A stretch of DNA of 64,000 nt. It comes from Pontibacter ummariensis (GTDB taxonomy: Bacteria; Bacteroidota; Bacteroidia; Cytophagales; Hymenobacteraceae). Each line of letters starts with the position of its first letter. Within the stretch, counting starts at the first letter, position 1. The stretch is from assembly GCF_900188175.1 (NCBI RefSeq), contig NZ_FZOQ01000011.1:1-64000 (forward strand). The letters run 5' to 3'. The notes below the pieces were generated by a model. The model was not told the origin of the DNA, searched no databases, and saw nothing but the letters and a program-made list of their open reading frames with translations. The position numbers and the translations under genes were made by a program. Of this stretch, positions 25,518-35,707 are shown piece after piece.

Positions 25518-28500
25518 ATGTCCTTTACACTTATCCAGCAAAACCCTTTTAGGAAGTGCACCTGTTTTATAGGGCTGTTCTTGATGCTTATAAGTAGCTC
25601 CTTTGCAGGCGCGGTTTCTGATCTCTCTGCAGAGAAGGCTCCTTTAAAAGCTGCTTTCCTTTTGGATGCACCCATTGGCCTGCAGGCCAGGCCCTCACTG
25701 GCAGGGGCTGTTACAGTAGAGTGGCAGCCTGTAAACAACGCGACAGGCTACGTGATAGAATGGTCGGCCAGCGGCGAGGCTGGTACCTACAGGCAGCGCT
25801 ATACCGTGACAGACACCGACCCCCAGGGGGCTGTAAAAGCCTTCTTCCGACACACTGGGTTAGGAAGCGGACAAACATTATATTATAGAGTGAAAGCCAC
25901 AACAGGGGAGGGGGAGACGGAATATAGTAGCCCCGTTACGGTAACCACTAACCCGGCCAACAAAAAGTATTTTATCATGCCCCTGGGAGACTCTAACACC
26001 GAAGGCGGGGGCGGATCAGTAGCTGAGGAGCAGCGGGTAGGCTACAGAAAGAACCTGTACCGGGATTTAGTATTGGATGGTAGAGAGAGTGGCTATCTGG
26101 TTGACTTCGTGGGGAACCGGCGTATGGGCGGTGCGCATTCCGCAGATTTCTTACAGGAAAACAACTTTGAGTTGGACATAGATCATGCCGGCTTTGGGGG
26201 AGCCAGGGATGAGGACATCGCACACTTGCTCGAGCACGGATACTATCTGCGCCATTGGGATGCGCAACGGATGGGGCTGGCAACTGAAACGCCTTATTTA
26301 GATGAGTTTTCTCCTGATGCAATCTTACTGCACATCGGCACGAATGAGCTTGATGGCAGCGAGACCGCCATGGGTGACATAAAAAAAATACTGGACCAGG
26401 TGGATGCTTATGAGGCCCGTGCAGGGAAAGAGGTAACTGTAATTGTAGCTAAAATCATCAAGCCTGTTTGTTATACCGATGCAAGTGGCGTGTATAAATG
26501 TAACTCACCGGCTCAGGCTGAAAACACCCTGAAGTATAATGAGCTGCTGGAGCAGTATGTTAATGCACGCATCGAAGCAGGAGACAGGCTGGAACTAGTG
26601 GACATGCAGGACGGTGCTGGTATCGACTACAGGTATGGAGATGATGGCGGAGACATGGCGGACTGGCTACATCCGAATCAGCAAGGCTATGACAAAATGG
26701 CGCCGGTATGGTTCAATCCGCTTACCGAACTCTTGTCAAATCCTGCAGAGCCTGCTGATGGGGAAGGGCCTGAGACCAGAATTGTTCAGAAACCCGACGA
26801 ACTGACAAATAGTAAATCTGTCACTTTTGAATTTTCCAGTGAGCAAGGGGCTATTTTCCAGGTAAGCTTGAACGGCGGTCTTTATGAGGAAGTGCCAAAT
26901 CCGTACATACTCCAAAATCTTATAGATGGCGAATATACCCTAGAGGTAAGGGCGGTGGATCAAATCGGCAATATCGATCTAAGTCCTGCCATTTATACCT
27001 GGACAGTAGATACACAGGCTCCCGGTAAGCCAATGGTTGCAGCGCCAAAGGAAGGAGCGCTCTTAAACGATAATACACCCACCATCAGTGGCACGGCAGA
27101 GCCAGGAAGTACAGTAGAGGTATATGAGGGTACAGCAAAGCTGGGAACGGCTACTACAGCTGCAGACGGAACCTGGATCTTTACGTTGGGTGCCTCACTC
27201 CCGGAAGGGGCGCACCAGATAACTGCAATGGCGACTGATGAGGCCGGCAACAGGAGCGGGGCCAGTGAGGCCAGGAACTTTACCGTTGATGTTACGGGAC
27301 CTGCTGCCCCTGTTGTCCTAGTACCGGAGGACGGAGAAGTGATTGGGGACAACGTACCAACGATATCGGGAACGGCGGAGGCCGGAAGCGAAGTAAGCGT
27401 TTCTATAGGCGCTACAATGGTTGGTAAAGTTACGGCATCTGCTGAGGGAACCTGGACGCTGTCCTTAGTTACCGCCTTAGAGGATGGAACGTATCAGGTT
27501 ACGGCAGTAGCTAGAGACGAGGCCGGAAACAACAGTTCGGTTAGTAGTGCCGTGTCTTTTACAGTAGACACCAAAGTAGTTGATACAAGCATTGAGTCAG
27601 GACCTGACGCTTTGACTAATCGTAATGCCGCCACGTTTGAGTTTACAAGTAACAAGACCGGGGTTACTTACTATGTTAGCGTGGATGAGGCCAGTTTTGC
27701 TCCGGTAGCGAACCCTTTTAGCTTAAGTGACCTGTCCGAGGGCCTTCATGTGTTAGAAGTGTATGCAAAGGACCAGGCAGGAAACATAGACGCAAGCCCT
27801 GCGACACACACCTGGACAGTAGATACACAGGCACCAGGGGCGCCAACAGTCGCTCTTCCTGCTGAAGGAGCAACTTTAAATGTTGGCAAACCTTCGATCA
27901 CAGGCACAGCAGAAGCAGGCAGTCAGGTAGCAGTGCTTGAGGGGGCTAGCCAACTAGGACTAACGACGGTAGCACAGGACGAAAGCTGGCGTATTACTTT
28001 AGATGCAGCTCTGGCAGAGGGGCTACACCAAGTTACAGCAAAAGCTACGGACAAGGCCGGAAACAGTAGTGCTGCCAGTGATGTCAGAACTTTTACAGTA
28101 GACACGCAGGCTCCTGATACCAAAATTACCGCTAGTCCGCCAAAGATCACAAACAACAAGAGTGCACAGTTTAGCTTTGAAAGCACAGAGGGCGGGGTAT
28201 CTTTTGAGGTAAGCCAGGATGGAGCATCTTTTGAGGCTGCGACCAGTCCTTATGCTGTTACAGGCCTTGCGGACGGTTCCTATACCTTCGCCGTACGTGC
28301 GGTAGATGCAGCGGGTAATACCGATTCTACCCCTGCCTCCTTTAATTGGGAAGTAGACGCTACAGCACCTGAGGCTCCTGTCATTACCGGGGTATCAGAA
28401 GACAGAGGCCCTGCTGCTGATGACGGTGTAACATCTGACAATACACTAAAACTCTCCGGCAAAGCAGAGTCTGGTACTACGATCGCTATTGCCAAAAGTG

Positions 28501-30953
28501 GGGGCAGTATCGGTGAGGTGACAGCTGCCACAGACGGAAACTGGGAGTTTAGTTATGAGGGCAGCGCCCTTGACGAGGGGGCGTACAGCTTCTCTGCTAC
28601 AGCTACAGATGCTGCCGGAAACACAAGCGCTCCAGGCAAAAATCTTTCTGTCATAATAGACCAGACAGCGCCAGCAGTTGCTATCTCATCTTCTAATGCC
28701 TCTCCTGTAAATGGTGCTTTCGACATCTCCCTTACCTTCAGTGAGAAGGTGTATGGTCTTGTTTCCGCTGATCTGGAAGTCTTAAACGGCACTGTGAGCG
28801 AAATGGCTTCCGCCGATGGTGTAACTTTTAAGGCTATTGTTACGCCGACAGCAAGTGGGTTAGTAAGTGTGACTTTGCCGGCAGCCGTAGCAACAGACTT
28901 GGCTGGTAATCCTAACGGAGCTTCAAGACGATTGGAGATCAACTATGACAACTTGCGTCCGAGGGTTGTTCTTAGCTCTGATGCCCCGGCTATTGTAAAC
29001 GCTCCCTTTATGGTGACATTTACCTTCAGTGAGGCCGTGGCAGGATTTGAACTTGCTGATGTAGCGATCACAAACGGTGCCGCAGGAGACTTTAACGTGC
29101 TTGGTCCAGACAGCTACACGGCCCTGTTTACACCGGATGGGGACGGAGAGGTAACGGTGCAAATAACGGCTGACAAGGCCTTTGACATGTCAGGAAACGG
29201 CAACCGTCCTACTGATTTTTTCAAACGGGTATTTGATGGCATAGGGCCAGCCGTTACATTAAGCACATCAGCAACAGACCCAACGAAAGCACCTTTTTCT
29301 GTTTTAGTCCAGTTTAGCGAACCGGTAGTTGGGCTTGAGGCTGGGGATCTAATAATTAGCAACGGAGAAGCATCTCAGTTACAGCAGGAGGATGAGCTTT
29401 CTTATACTGCTTTGATTACCCCTGAAACAAGCGGAGTAGTCACCGTAGCGTTGCCAGCGGGTGTAGCACACGACCAGGCAACAAATGGCAACCAGGCCTC
29501 TAACGAGCTAAGACTGCAGTATGATGCTGACCAGCCAGCAGTGGCGTTAAGTACAAATGCTCCCGACCTCATAAATCAGGCTTTCACGGTCACTATAAAG
29601 TTTAGCGAGGTTGTAAATGGTTTTGAACTGCGCGATTTGGTAGTCAGCAACGGGGTAGCGGAAGACTTGTCTGCAGTCTCTGACGTGGAATACACTGCTA
29701 CCATCAGGCCGGCGCAGGACGGTAGGGTACGGGTGCAAGTGCCTGCAAACAAAGTGGAGGATGCGGCCACCAATGGGAATACGGCCTCAGACCTAGTAGA
29801 AGTTAGCTATGATGCCACAGCACCAACTGGCTACGCTGTTAAGTTTATTCCCGAATTGGTGGACGCGGAAAACCAAGAGCAAGTGCGCCTGGAGGTAAGC
29901 GGAGCGGAGCTTGGAGCGTCCTATAACTATAGCATCAGCAGTACTGGCGGGGGAGAAGAGGTGAGCGGGGCAGGTACTGCCGAAGCGGCAACCTTCACGG
30001 TTCCTGACCTTGACCTATCGGCATTGGGTGACGGTGTTTTAACAGTGCGCCTGTATTTGGTGGATGAGGCAGGAAACAGGGGGCAGGAAGTAACGCACCA
30101 GGTAGAGAAGCTGACAAAGAAGGTGGTGGCGATCGCTGCGCTTGCTGATATAACGGTACCGTTTGGGACAGTCTTCAGTGAAGTTCCACTCCCCGCAGAG
30201 GTAGAGGTAGCCTATGCCGATGGCGTGGAAGAGTTCGTACCAGTTATTTGGTCTGCAGGAAACTACGACGCCACCGCGCCTGCGACTTACACCCTTGCCG
30301 GTACCTTACAACTGCCGGAGAACGCTTCGAACACAGACGATCTGAGAGCTGGTGTAAGGGTAACTGTAGCGAAAAATCAGCCACCGGCAGCCCTGCAGTT
30401 GAGCCAGACCACCTTTAGCCCGGACACAAAACCAAACGATGTCATCGGTGCTTTTTCCACGACAGACCCGGATGATACCGTGTTTACTTATGCGTTAGTG
30501 CCGGGGCAGGGAGACAGTGATAATGCCTTATTCGATATCAGAAACAGCAACAAACTTCATTTAAAGTCTAACAAAGCCCTGTCTGGTGCTACTTCTTTTA
30601 CCATACGAGTTCGGAGCACCGACCCCTATCAGAACAGCATTGAGGAAACTTTCACCCTTACCAAGTCTGCTTATCAGCCAAAAGCAGGTAAGATAAAGCT
30701 GGTAAATGCTTTCTCACCTGACGGGGATGGCGTGAACGACACCTGGACAGTACCTGAACTCCGCTTTTACAATGACGTGGAAATAGAGGTCTTCGACAGG
30801 TCAGGTGTTCGCCTGTACCACTCTTCGGACCCCGAGGCGGGGTGGGACGGAAGAGGTAAAGACGGAGAGGTTGTGAAGGGAGCCCATTTCTACATTATCC
30901 AGATCAAGGATATCGATGTGGTGCAGAAAGGGGTCCTAACAGTATTAAAATAA
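25518..30953 (+). CDS. Giant T9SS-exported SGNH hydrolase with Ig repeats and type B sorting domain
   Basis: 1811 residues. Order: signal peptide (about 1-33); fibronectin III-like domain (about 50-143); SGNH/GDSL esterase (about 150-405) with MPLGDSNTEGGG, LLHIGTNEL and DWLHPNQQGYD; six or so bacterial Ig-like repeats (about 417-1045) built on DTQAPG...ISGTAE.GS and DEAGN motifs; four related repeats starting P.V.LS..A (about 1049, 1147, 1244, 1339); another Ig and a cadherin-like module; and a type B C-terminal sorting domain (about 1725-1811) with NAFSPDGDGVNDTW and GWDGRGKDG. It is probably a surface enzyme acting on esterified polysaccharide. The following PorP/SprF gene is 6 bp away. 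Confidence 0.92.
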   Translation: MSFTLIQQNPFRKCTCFIGLFLMLISSSFAGAVSDLSAEKAPLKAAFLLDAPIGLQARPSLAGAVTVEWQPVNNATGYVIEWSASGEAGTYRQRYTVTDTDPQGAVKAFFRHTGLGSGQTLYYRVKATTGEGETEYSSPVTVTTNPANKKYFIMPLGDSNTEGGGGSVAEEQRVGYRKNLYRDLVLDGRESGYLVDFVGNRRMGGAHSADFLQENNFELDIDHAGFGGARDEDIAHLLEHGYYLRHWDAQRMGLATETPYLDEFSPDAILLHIGTNELDGSETAMGDIKKILDQVDAYEARAGKEVTVIVAKIIKPVCYTDASGVYKCNSPAQAENTLKYNELLEQYVNARIEAGDRLELVDMQDGAGIDYRYGDDGGDMADWLHPNQQGYDKMAPVWFNPLTELLSNPAEPADGEGPETRIVQKPDELTNSKSVTFEFSSEQGAIFQVSLNGGLYEEVPNPYILQNLIDGEYTLEVRAVDQIGNIDLSPAIYTWTVDTQAPGKPMVAAPKEGALLNDNTPTISGTAEPGSTVEVYEGTAKLGTATTAADGTWIFTLGASLPEGAHQITAMATDEAGNRSGASEARNFTVDVTGPAAPVVLVPEDGEVIGDNVPTISGTAEAGSEVSVSIGATMVGKVTASAEGTWTLSLVTALEDGTYQVTAVARDEAGNNSSVSSAVSFTVDTKVVDTSIESGPDALTNRNAATFEFTSNKTGVTYYVSVDEASFAPVANPFSLSDLSEGLHVLEVYAKDQAGNIDASPATHTWTVDTQAPGAPTVALPAEGATLNVGKPSITGTAEAGSQVAVLEGASQLGLTTVAQDESWRITLDAALAEGLHQVTAKATDKAGNSSAASDVRTFTVDTQAPDTKITASPPKITNNKSAQFSFESTEGGVSFEVSQDGASFEAATSPYAVTGLADGSYTFAVRAVDAAGNTDSTPASFNWEVDATAPEAPVITGVSEDRGPAADDGVTSDNTLKLSGKAESGTTIAIAKSGGSIGEVTAATDGNWEFSYEGSALDEGAYSFSATATDAAGNTSAPGKNLSVIIDQTAPAVAISSSNASPVNGAFDISLTFSEKVYGLVSADLEVLNGTVSEMASADGVTFKAIVTPTASGLVSVTLPAAVATDLAGNPNGASRRLEINYDNLRPRVVLSSDAPAIVNAPFMVTFTFSEAVAGFELADVAITNGAAGDFNVLGPDSYTALFTPDGDGEVTVQITADKAFDMSGNGNRPTDFFKRVFDGIGPAVTLSTSATDPTKAPFSVLVQFSEPVVGLEAGDLIISNGEASQLQQEDELSYTALITPETSGVVTVALPAGVAHDQATNGNQASNELRLQYDADQPAVALSTNAPDLINQAFTVTIKFSEVVNGFELRDLVVSNGVAEDLSAVSDVEYTATIRPAQDGRVRVQVPANKVEDAATNGNTASDLVEVSYDATAPTGYAVKFIPELVDAENQEQVRLEVSGAELGASYNYSISSTGGGEEVSGAGTAEAATFTVPDLDLSALGDGVLTVRLYLVDEAGNRGQEVTHQVEKLTKKVVAIAALADITVPFGTVFSEVPLPAEVEVAYADGVEEFVPVIWSAGNYDATAPATYTLAGTLQLPENASNTDDLRAGVRVTVAKNQPPAALQLSQTTFSPDTKPNDVIGAFSTTDPDDTVFTYALVPGQGDSDNALFDIRNSNKLHLKSNKALSGATSFTIRVRSTDPYQNSIEETFTLTKSAYQPKAGKIKLVNAFSPDGDGVNDTWTVPELRFYNDVEIEVFDRSGVRLYHSSDPEAGWDGRGKDGEVVKGAHFYIIQIKDIDVVQKGVLTVLK

Positions 30954-30959
30954 TAACAG

Positions 30960-31940
30960 ATGAAAAGAGTATTACTATTGGCCTGCACTATTTTGCTTGT
31001 TTGGGACGCACAGGCCCAAAACAGAAAGCAGGTGGCAGACCTATCGCAGTACAAGCACTATTACAACCCTTCTCTAACCGGTTTTGAGGGATCCGTTATC
31101 AGGACCTTGTATCGGAGCCAATGGACAGGCTTTGAGGATGCCCCTACTACCATTGTGGCGTCCGCTGAGCTTGGGCTAGACAGCGAGCGCATTGCAACGC
31201 GCTTTAATGGTCGCGGAAGGAACAGGGGAGGCGTAGACCTTAGTTCAAGACACGCTTTGGGAATCACGGCTTTCCACGATAAGTTTGGCCCTTCAAAGGA
31301 AACACAGTTTGCGTTGAGCTACGGCTCCGGTATCAGGTTGTCCGAGCAGTTAACGCTGCGCTGGGGAGCAGCCCTAGCCTACACTTTTAATAGTTTTGAT
31401 GGAAACAAGCTGACCCTTGACCAGGAAAACGATCCGCGGTTTCAGGGCATCCTTGGGCAAAACAACCGCAGCAGCAGAGGAGACATTAACCTGGGTGTTT
31501 CCTTGACTAATGCGAATTATTACCTGGGCTATGCGATGCAGGACGTTACAGAAGGAAAACTGATATCAGCCGGCGATGAGTTTTTAAGTGACCTCTATGC
31601 CCGTAAGCACATGGTGCAGGCCGGGTATCGTACAAATCTATCGGAGCAATGGGGGCTGGTAACAAATGGGCTGTACCAGTACGATGTGATGCAGAAATCA
31701 ACGGTGGGAGGCCAGGTAAAGGCGGTTTATCAGAACACCGTCTGGGCCGGGGGCGGTTACAGAAGTAACCAGGCCTATAACCTTACCGCGGGGGTGCGCC
31801 TAAACGAATTGAGGATCGCCTATGCCTACGAGTCCCCGGTACAGCAAGCGCAGTATATTGGCAGGTCCACCAACGAAATTGCCATTAGCTACAGCTTAAC
31901 TTCTTTAAAGCAGCGGGGCTACCAGTTACTCATTTGGTAG
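30960..31940 (+). CDS. PorP/SprF-family T9SS membrane protein
   Basis: 326 residues with a signal peptide (about 1-20, ending WDAQAQ). PorP/SprF hallmarks: HYYNPSLTGFEGS near the start, YRSQWTGFEDAP, then amphipathic strands of an outer-membrane barrel (for example LGITAFHDKFGPSKETQFALSY). In Flavobacterium SprF is needed for export and attachment of SprB, which carries a type B sorting domain. The gene lies 6 bp after a type B-sorted giant protein gene, so it is the probable dedicated outer-membrane anchor for that protein. Confidence 0.93.
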   Translation: MKRVLLLACTILLVWDAQAQNRKQVADLSQYKHYYNPSLTGFEGSVIRTLYRSQWTGFEDAPTTIVASAELGLDSERIATRFNGRGRNRGGVDLSSRHALGITAFHDKFGPSKETQFALSYGSGIRLSEQLTLRWGAALAYTFNSFDGNKLTLDQENDPRFQGILGQNNRSSRGDINLGVSLTNANYYLGYAMQDVTEGKLISAGDEFLSDLYARKHMVQAGYRTNLSEQWGLVTNGLYQYDVMQKSTVGGQVKAVYQNTVWAGGGYRSNQAYNLTAGVRLNELRIAYAYESPVQQAQYIGRSTNEIAISYSLTSLKQRGYQLLIW

Positions 31941-32335
31941 TACAAAAAAGTCTTACCTGCTCTGCCGTTCTGCCATTAACTTTTGATGGTTGCCTATAGC
32001 TCTTTTTGTGCTCGGGTTTGCTTTTGGTTATATCCAGAGTTTTCCTAAAGGCAAGAAAAGCTGTTTGCCCTTTAGGAGCTGGCATCCTAAAAATATCCAT
32101 GTTTTACCTTTTCTATCCGTTCTAAAGTGTAAGGATGCGGTATTGTACAGTAACTACAAACTATGCAAAACCAGCAGGGTCGATTATCGTAATCACTATA
32201 AATCTGTTCCAACGCCCTAAGTGGGTGCTTTGCTGCCGGATAGTTTAGTCAACACACCGGTAACCCAATAAGCCAGTCAGCTTATGTGTGCTCTATCAGC
32301 TGTCTGTCACCCTTATAACCTTACAGAAGCAGCGC
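31941..32335. other. Intergenic region, no gene seen
   Basis: About 395 bp. A 76-codon plus-strand frame at 31990-32220 has no natural composition and no recognisable similarity. It is probably the leader of the LamG protein gene. Confidence 0.4.
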
Positions 32336-34642
32336 ATGAGAAAAGAATACCCTCCCTGTTTTGGCGCCCCATTCACGCAGAATCTGATCAGTCTCTTCGG
32401 TTTACTGCAGTTCTACAAACTACAGGTGCTCGCCTTTCTTTTTGTCGGTTTGCTGTTCATGAAGCCAGCTGTTGCTTTTGGGGTTAGTGAGTGCCCTCCA
32501 GGGCTACAGCACTATTTTGGCTTTGATGAGCCCCAGGACGGGGGGTATGTAGATCTGGTAAGTGGTAACAAAGCTACCTGTACAAGCTGCCCTTCTACAG
32601 CGGCCAGCCTCTTTGCGGGGGGGCAACAGTTCAAGGAAAATAAGGTGAACTTCCACGACATCAGCAACTTTAACTGGGGGGTAAACGGGAGCTTTACTAT
32701 TTCTTTCTGGATGAAGACTACGGCCAAACCCTCTCAGAACATGGTGATTGTCGGGCGGAGCGCAGAGGAGTCCCAAATGATGTGGTGGGCCGGGGTGGAC
32801 ACAGAAGGCTATGCCGTCTTTGAACTATACGATAAAGAACGGAACGGTTTTTTGATGAGACATGAGGGGAAGAAGCTTAATGACGGGAAGTGGCACCACA
32901 TAGCCGTAGCGCGCGACGACAACATGAAGTTCAACAAACTTTATGTTGATGGCTATGAAGTGGAGGGGTTTGAGTACTTCTACAAAACGGGTTTTGAAAG
33001 CAATGCGCTTCTAAATATTGGTTACTTAAGCCGGGATAAAGGGTACTATTATACAGGTCTGCTGGATGAGCTAATGGTGCACAGCCGGGCACTAGAGTAT
33101 ACAGAAGTACTGGAACAGTATAATAACGGAGCTGGTAATTACTGCGGTCCAAAGCAGATAGCGCCCCGAATTGTCTCTGAAGCGAAGACTTTTGGCGTCC
33201 AAGGCCAGGGGTATACCTATGCTATAAAAGCCACAGGAAACCCCGCGCCAGGCTTTAAATTGGTTTCCGGACCAGCGGGTATGTCGGTAAGTGCCACAGA
33301 CGGCACCGTGGAATGGGTACCTGCTTCGGCAGGAAAGTACAAGGTCGTGCTAAGTGCTGAGAACAGCATAGGGAAGGACGAGCAGCAGTTTGAGGTAGAG
33401 GTGAAAAAGGGGCTGGATGAGCCAAATGGCATACAACACCATTGGATGCTAAACGAAACCTCTGGTGTAAAGTACAAAGACTTTTATACGCCTTATGAGG
33501 CCTTGAGCGCGGAAAACACCAAACCTGCCCCTGTCTTCGGCGTGGTAGGAACAGGCCAGTATTTTGATGGGAAGGATGACGCGGTTGAAGTGAGCAAGAG
33601 CGTAAACTTCGACTGGGAGGCCAATGCAAACTTCAGCATAGAGCTGTGGGTAAAAACAACAGCTAGCACCGCAGGCAACAGGGTGTTCATAGGCAGAGAC
33701 GCAGAGGATTCTTACATGCATTGGTGGGTCGGGGCAGACGAAAAGGGACAAGCAGGCTTTCAACTTCTCAATACTGATTTTGATGGAACGTATGTCGGTA
33801 ACAGCGGACCAAAACTTAATGATGGCAAATGGCACCAGGTAGTGGCGGTTAGAAACAGTAAGCAACAACTGAATAGCTTGTATGTGGACGGTGCGCTAGT
33901 AGCAGAGAAAAGCCACGTTTATAGGAAAGGTTTCTCTACGCTGGCGGCCGTAACCTTTGGGTACATGAAAATAACTGATGGCTATCATTATGAGGGCACG
34001 CTAGATGAGGTAAAACTTTTCGGCCGTGCGCTGTCCGCTTCCGAAATTCAGGAGCGTTATTCAAAAGTGTACGGTGCCATCACAGAACTCATAAAGTTTG
34101 AGGGACACTACGCCATCAACACAGTCAACCTGGATTGGGAAACTGCTGCGGAATATAACAATGATTATTTTACAGTAGAGCGTGGGGCAAACGGGAAGGA
34201 TTATACAGAGATCGGCAACGTAAAGGCAGCTGGCACAACAAGTTTCAAGACAGACTATAAGTTCGTAGACGAGCAACCTTTGAACGGCCTGAATTACTAT
34301 AGGCTGAAGATAGTGAAGAAAGATGGGTTGTTCACGTATTCCCCCACGGTGGTCATCGAGAAAACCGGACCTACTGCTTCCGCATTTTACGTTTACCCGA
34401 ATCCCACATCGGGGGGAGAAGTAAACATAAAGGTCACAAATTTGACTAAGGATGGAAGCGTGCAGTTCATTTTAACAGACTTATCCGGACGTAAGTTACT
34501 GCAGAATATAGTGGTTGCTGATGCAGTCGGGGCAATTCAACTGGTGCTACCAGTCCCCGAGAAGTTGAAGTCTGGCCTCTACCTGCTTTCTGTGGTTACG
34601 AATACTAAGACTCTTAGTCGGAAGCTAGTAGTGGTAAGATAG
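32336..34642 (+). CDS. T9SS-exported protein with two LamG domains
   Basis: 768 residues from the ATG at 32336; an in-frame ATG at 32288 would add 16 residues before an already long leader. Signal region up to about residue 50, LamG-type domain 1 (about 55-275: CPPGLQHYFGFDE, SISFWMKTT-like and GKWHHIAVAR motifs, ending NNGAGNYCG), a putative Ig domain (about 280-355), LamG 2 (about 365-585, GKWHQVVAVR), a beta-rich module and a type A sorting domain (YPNPTSGG to SRKLVVVR). LamG domains bind carbohydrate or protein. LamG 1 is closely similar to the LamG of the sugar dehydrogenase protein at 38162-41671. Confidence 0.88.
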   Translation: MRKEYPPCFGAPFTQNLISLFGLLQFYKLQVLAFLFVGLLFMKPAVAFGVSECPPGLQHYFGFDEPQDGGYVDLVSGNKATCTSCPSTAASLFAGGQQFKENKVNFHDISNFNWGVNGSFTISFWMKTTAKPSQNMVIVGRSAEESQMMWWAGVDTEGYAVFELYDKERNGFLMRHEGKKLNDGKWHHIAVARDDNMKFNKLYVDGYEVEGFEYFYKTGFESNALLNIGYLSRDKGYYYTGLLDELMVHSRALEYTEVLEQYNNGAGNYCGPKQIAPRIVSEAKTFGVQGQGYTYAIKATGNPAPGFKLVSGPAGMSVSATDGTVEWVPASAGKYKVVLSAENSIGKDEQQFEVEVKKGLDEPNGIQHHWMLNETSGVKYKDFYTPYEALSAENTKPAPVFGVVGTGQYFDGKDDAVEVSKSVNFDWEANANFSIELWVKTTASTAGNRVFIGRDAEDSYMHWWVGADEKGQAGFQLLNTDFDGTYVGNSGPKLNDGKWHQVVAVRNSKQQLNSLYVDGALVAEKSHVYRKGFSTLAAVTFGYMKITDGYHYEGTLDEVKLFGRALSASEIQERYSKVYGAITELIKFEGHYAINTVNLDWETAAEYNNDYFTVERGANGKDYTEIGNVKAAGTTSFKTDYKFVDEQPLNGLNYYRLKIVKKDGLFTYSPTVVIEKTGPTASAFYVYPNPTSGGEVNIKVTNLTKDGSVQFILTDLSGRKLLQNIVVADAVGAIQLVLPVPEKLKSGLYLLSVVTNTKTLSRKLVVVR

Positions 34643-34802
34643 GCGTAATCTAAGCTATAACGAAAAACTAAATCAGGCCAGAAATAGGAGAGGAAATAAG
34701 TGAAAGGTGATAAAAGCAAGAAAGCTGAGCTGACGGTTAGGTGAAGGGAGTACCTGTATGTTATTTCGGTTGTGAGTCTTTCCCCTTATAGTATAGGGGG
34801 CA

Positions 34803-34823
34803 TCCTAAATGCTTATTTTAGGA
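34803..34823. terminator. Possible terminator between convergent genes
   Basis: TCCTAAA at 34803-34809 pairs with TTTAGGA at 34817-34823 around a 7-base loop. It is weak and A/T rich, in the 240-bp gap between the LamG gene and the convergent glycosyltransferase gene. Confidence 0.3.
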
Positions 34824-34881
34824 AACATTACGTTTATACTGTTAAGAGCGGCAGTTAAGAGACAGGTTGTTTGCTTTAAGC

Positions 34882-35703
34882 TTAGCGACGAGTAACCCAA
34901 TAGGTTTGATACAGTAACCGATAAGGTTTTGCAAGAAGATATAGTAAGATGTTTCTTAACAAAGAGCGGTTTTCTCCCCTTGACCCCTCATCAGAAATGC
35001 GTGAAGCAATCAAGGCCTGGCCCCTGAAGCGGTCTATTCCACCTTCGAAGTGATTGAACAGAACTTTTAGCCGGTAGACCTTCTGGTATTTGTAAGCGAG
35101 CGCTGTAAAGATACTCTGATCGTGCCTGTTTTCTACAAATCGCAAGCTTTCTTTACCTCGCTCTTCATCTGCAACATCCATTACTAATTGCGGGTTACTC
35201 ACCATTACATCCTGCCATTCCTGCACAAACGCTACCGTTTCTGGAGTTTTCTTAAGTAAGAAAAAGGTGGCCGCTATTTGGTACCTTTTATGCCAGTGCT
35301 TGCCAACTCCCGAGAAATGTTCGAAAATGCTTCTTCTGGTATATTCTTCATTCGTGCCGTTTATTAAAAAGACAAGTGCGTTATATTCCTTCAAAAGATC
35401 GAAGTATCTGCTCCACTCTTTATCCTTATGAACGGTGCAACCAGAATCAGCATAAACTAAAATATCTCCGTTGTCCATCTCAGCTAATGTTTTAAGCACA
35501 ATGTTTGGCTTCCATAACCAATAGCCTCCTCCTTTTTTTTGTTTGAAAAGTGGAGAAACTGCTACATCCTCAGATACATCCTCCCTTCCAAAGGTTATAA
35601 TTCTATCAAAGAGCCCGGTCTCTGCTGCTTGTCTTGCAATTCTTCTTTTGCTCTGTTCATAAATCTTGTCCCCGTACGTTATAAAGAACCGCTTTGTGTG
35701 CAT
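34882..35703 (-). CDS. Probable glycosyltransferase, DXD-like type
   Basis: 273 residues from the ATG at 35701-35703; an upstream in-frame TTG at 35727 would overlap the flippase gene. It opens RFFITYGDKIY and contains KKGGGYWLWKPNIVLKTL followed by DGDILVYADSGC-like sequence (acidic site YADSG near residue 92), then RYQIAATFFLLKKTPETVAFVQEW and a catalytic-type ENRHDQSIFT. This layout recurs in capsule-locus transferases with a GT-A-like fold. The donor is unknown. It is translated directly after the flippase gene. Confidence 0.65.
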   Translation of the reverse strand: MHTKRFFITYGDKIYEQSKRRIARQAAETGLFDRIITFGREDVSEDVAVSPLFKQKKGGGYWLWKPNIVLKTLAEMDNGDILVYADSGCTVHKDKEWSRYFDLLKEYNALVFLINGTNEEYTRRSIFEHFSGVGKHWHKRYQIAATFFLLKKTPETVAFVQEWQDVMVSNPQLVMDVADEERGKESLRFVENRHDQSIFTALAYKYQKVYRLKVLFNHFEGGIDRFRGQALIASRISDEGSRGENRSLLRNILLYLLAKPYRLLYQTYWVTRR

Positions 35704-35707
35704 AAAC

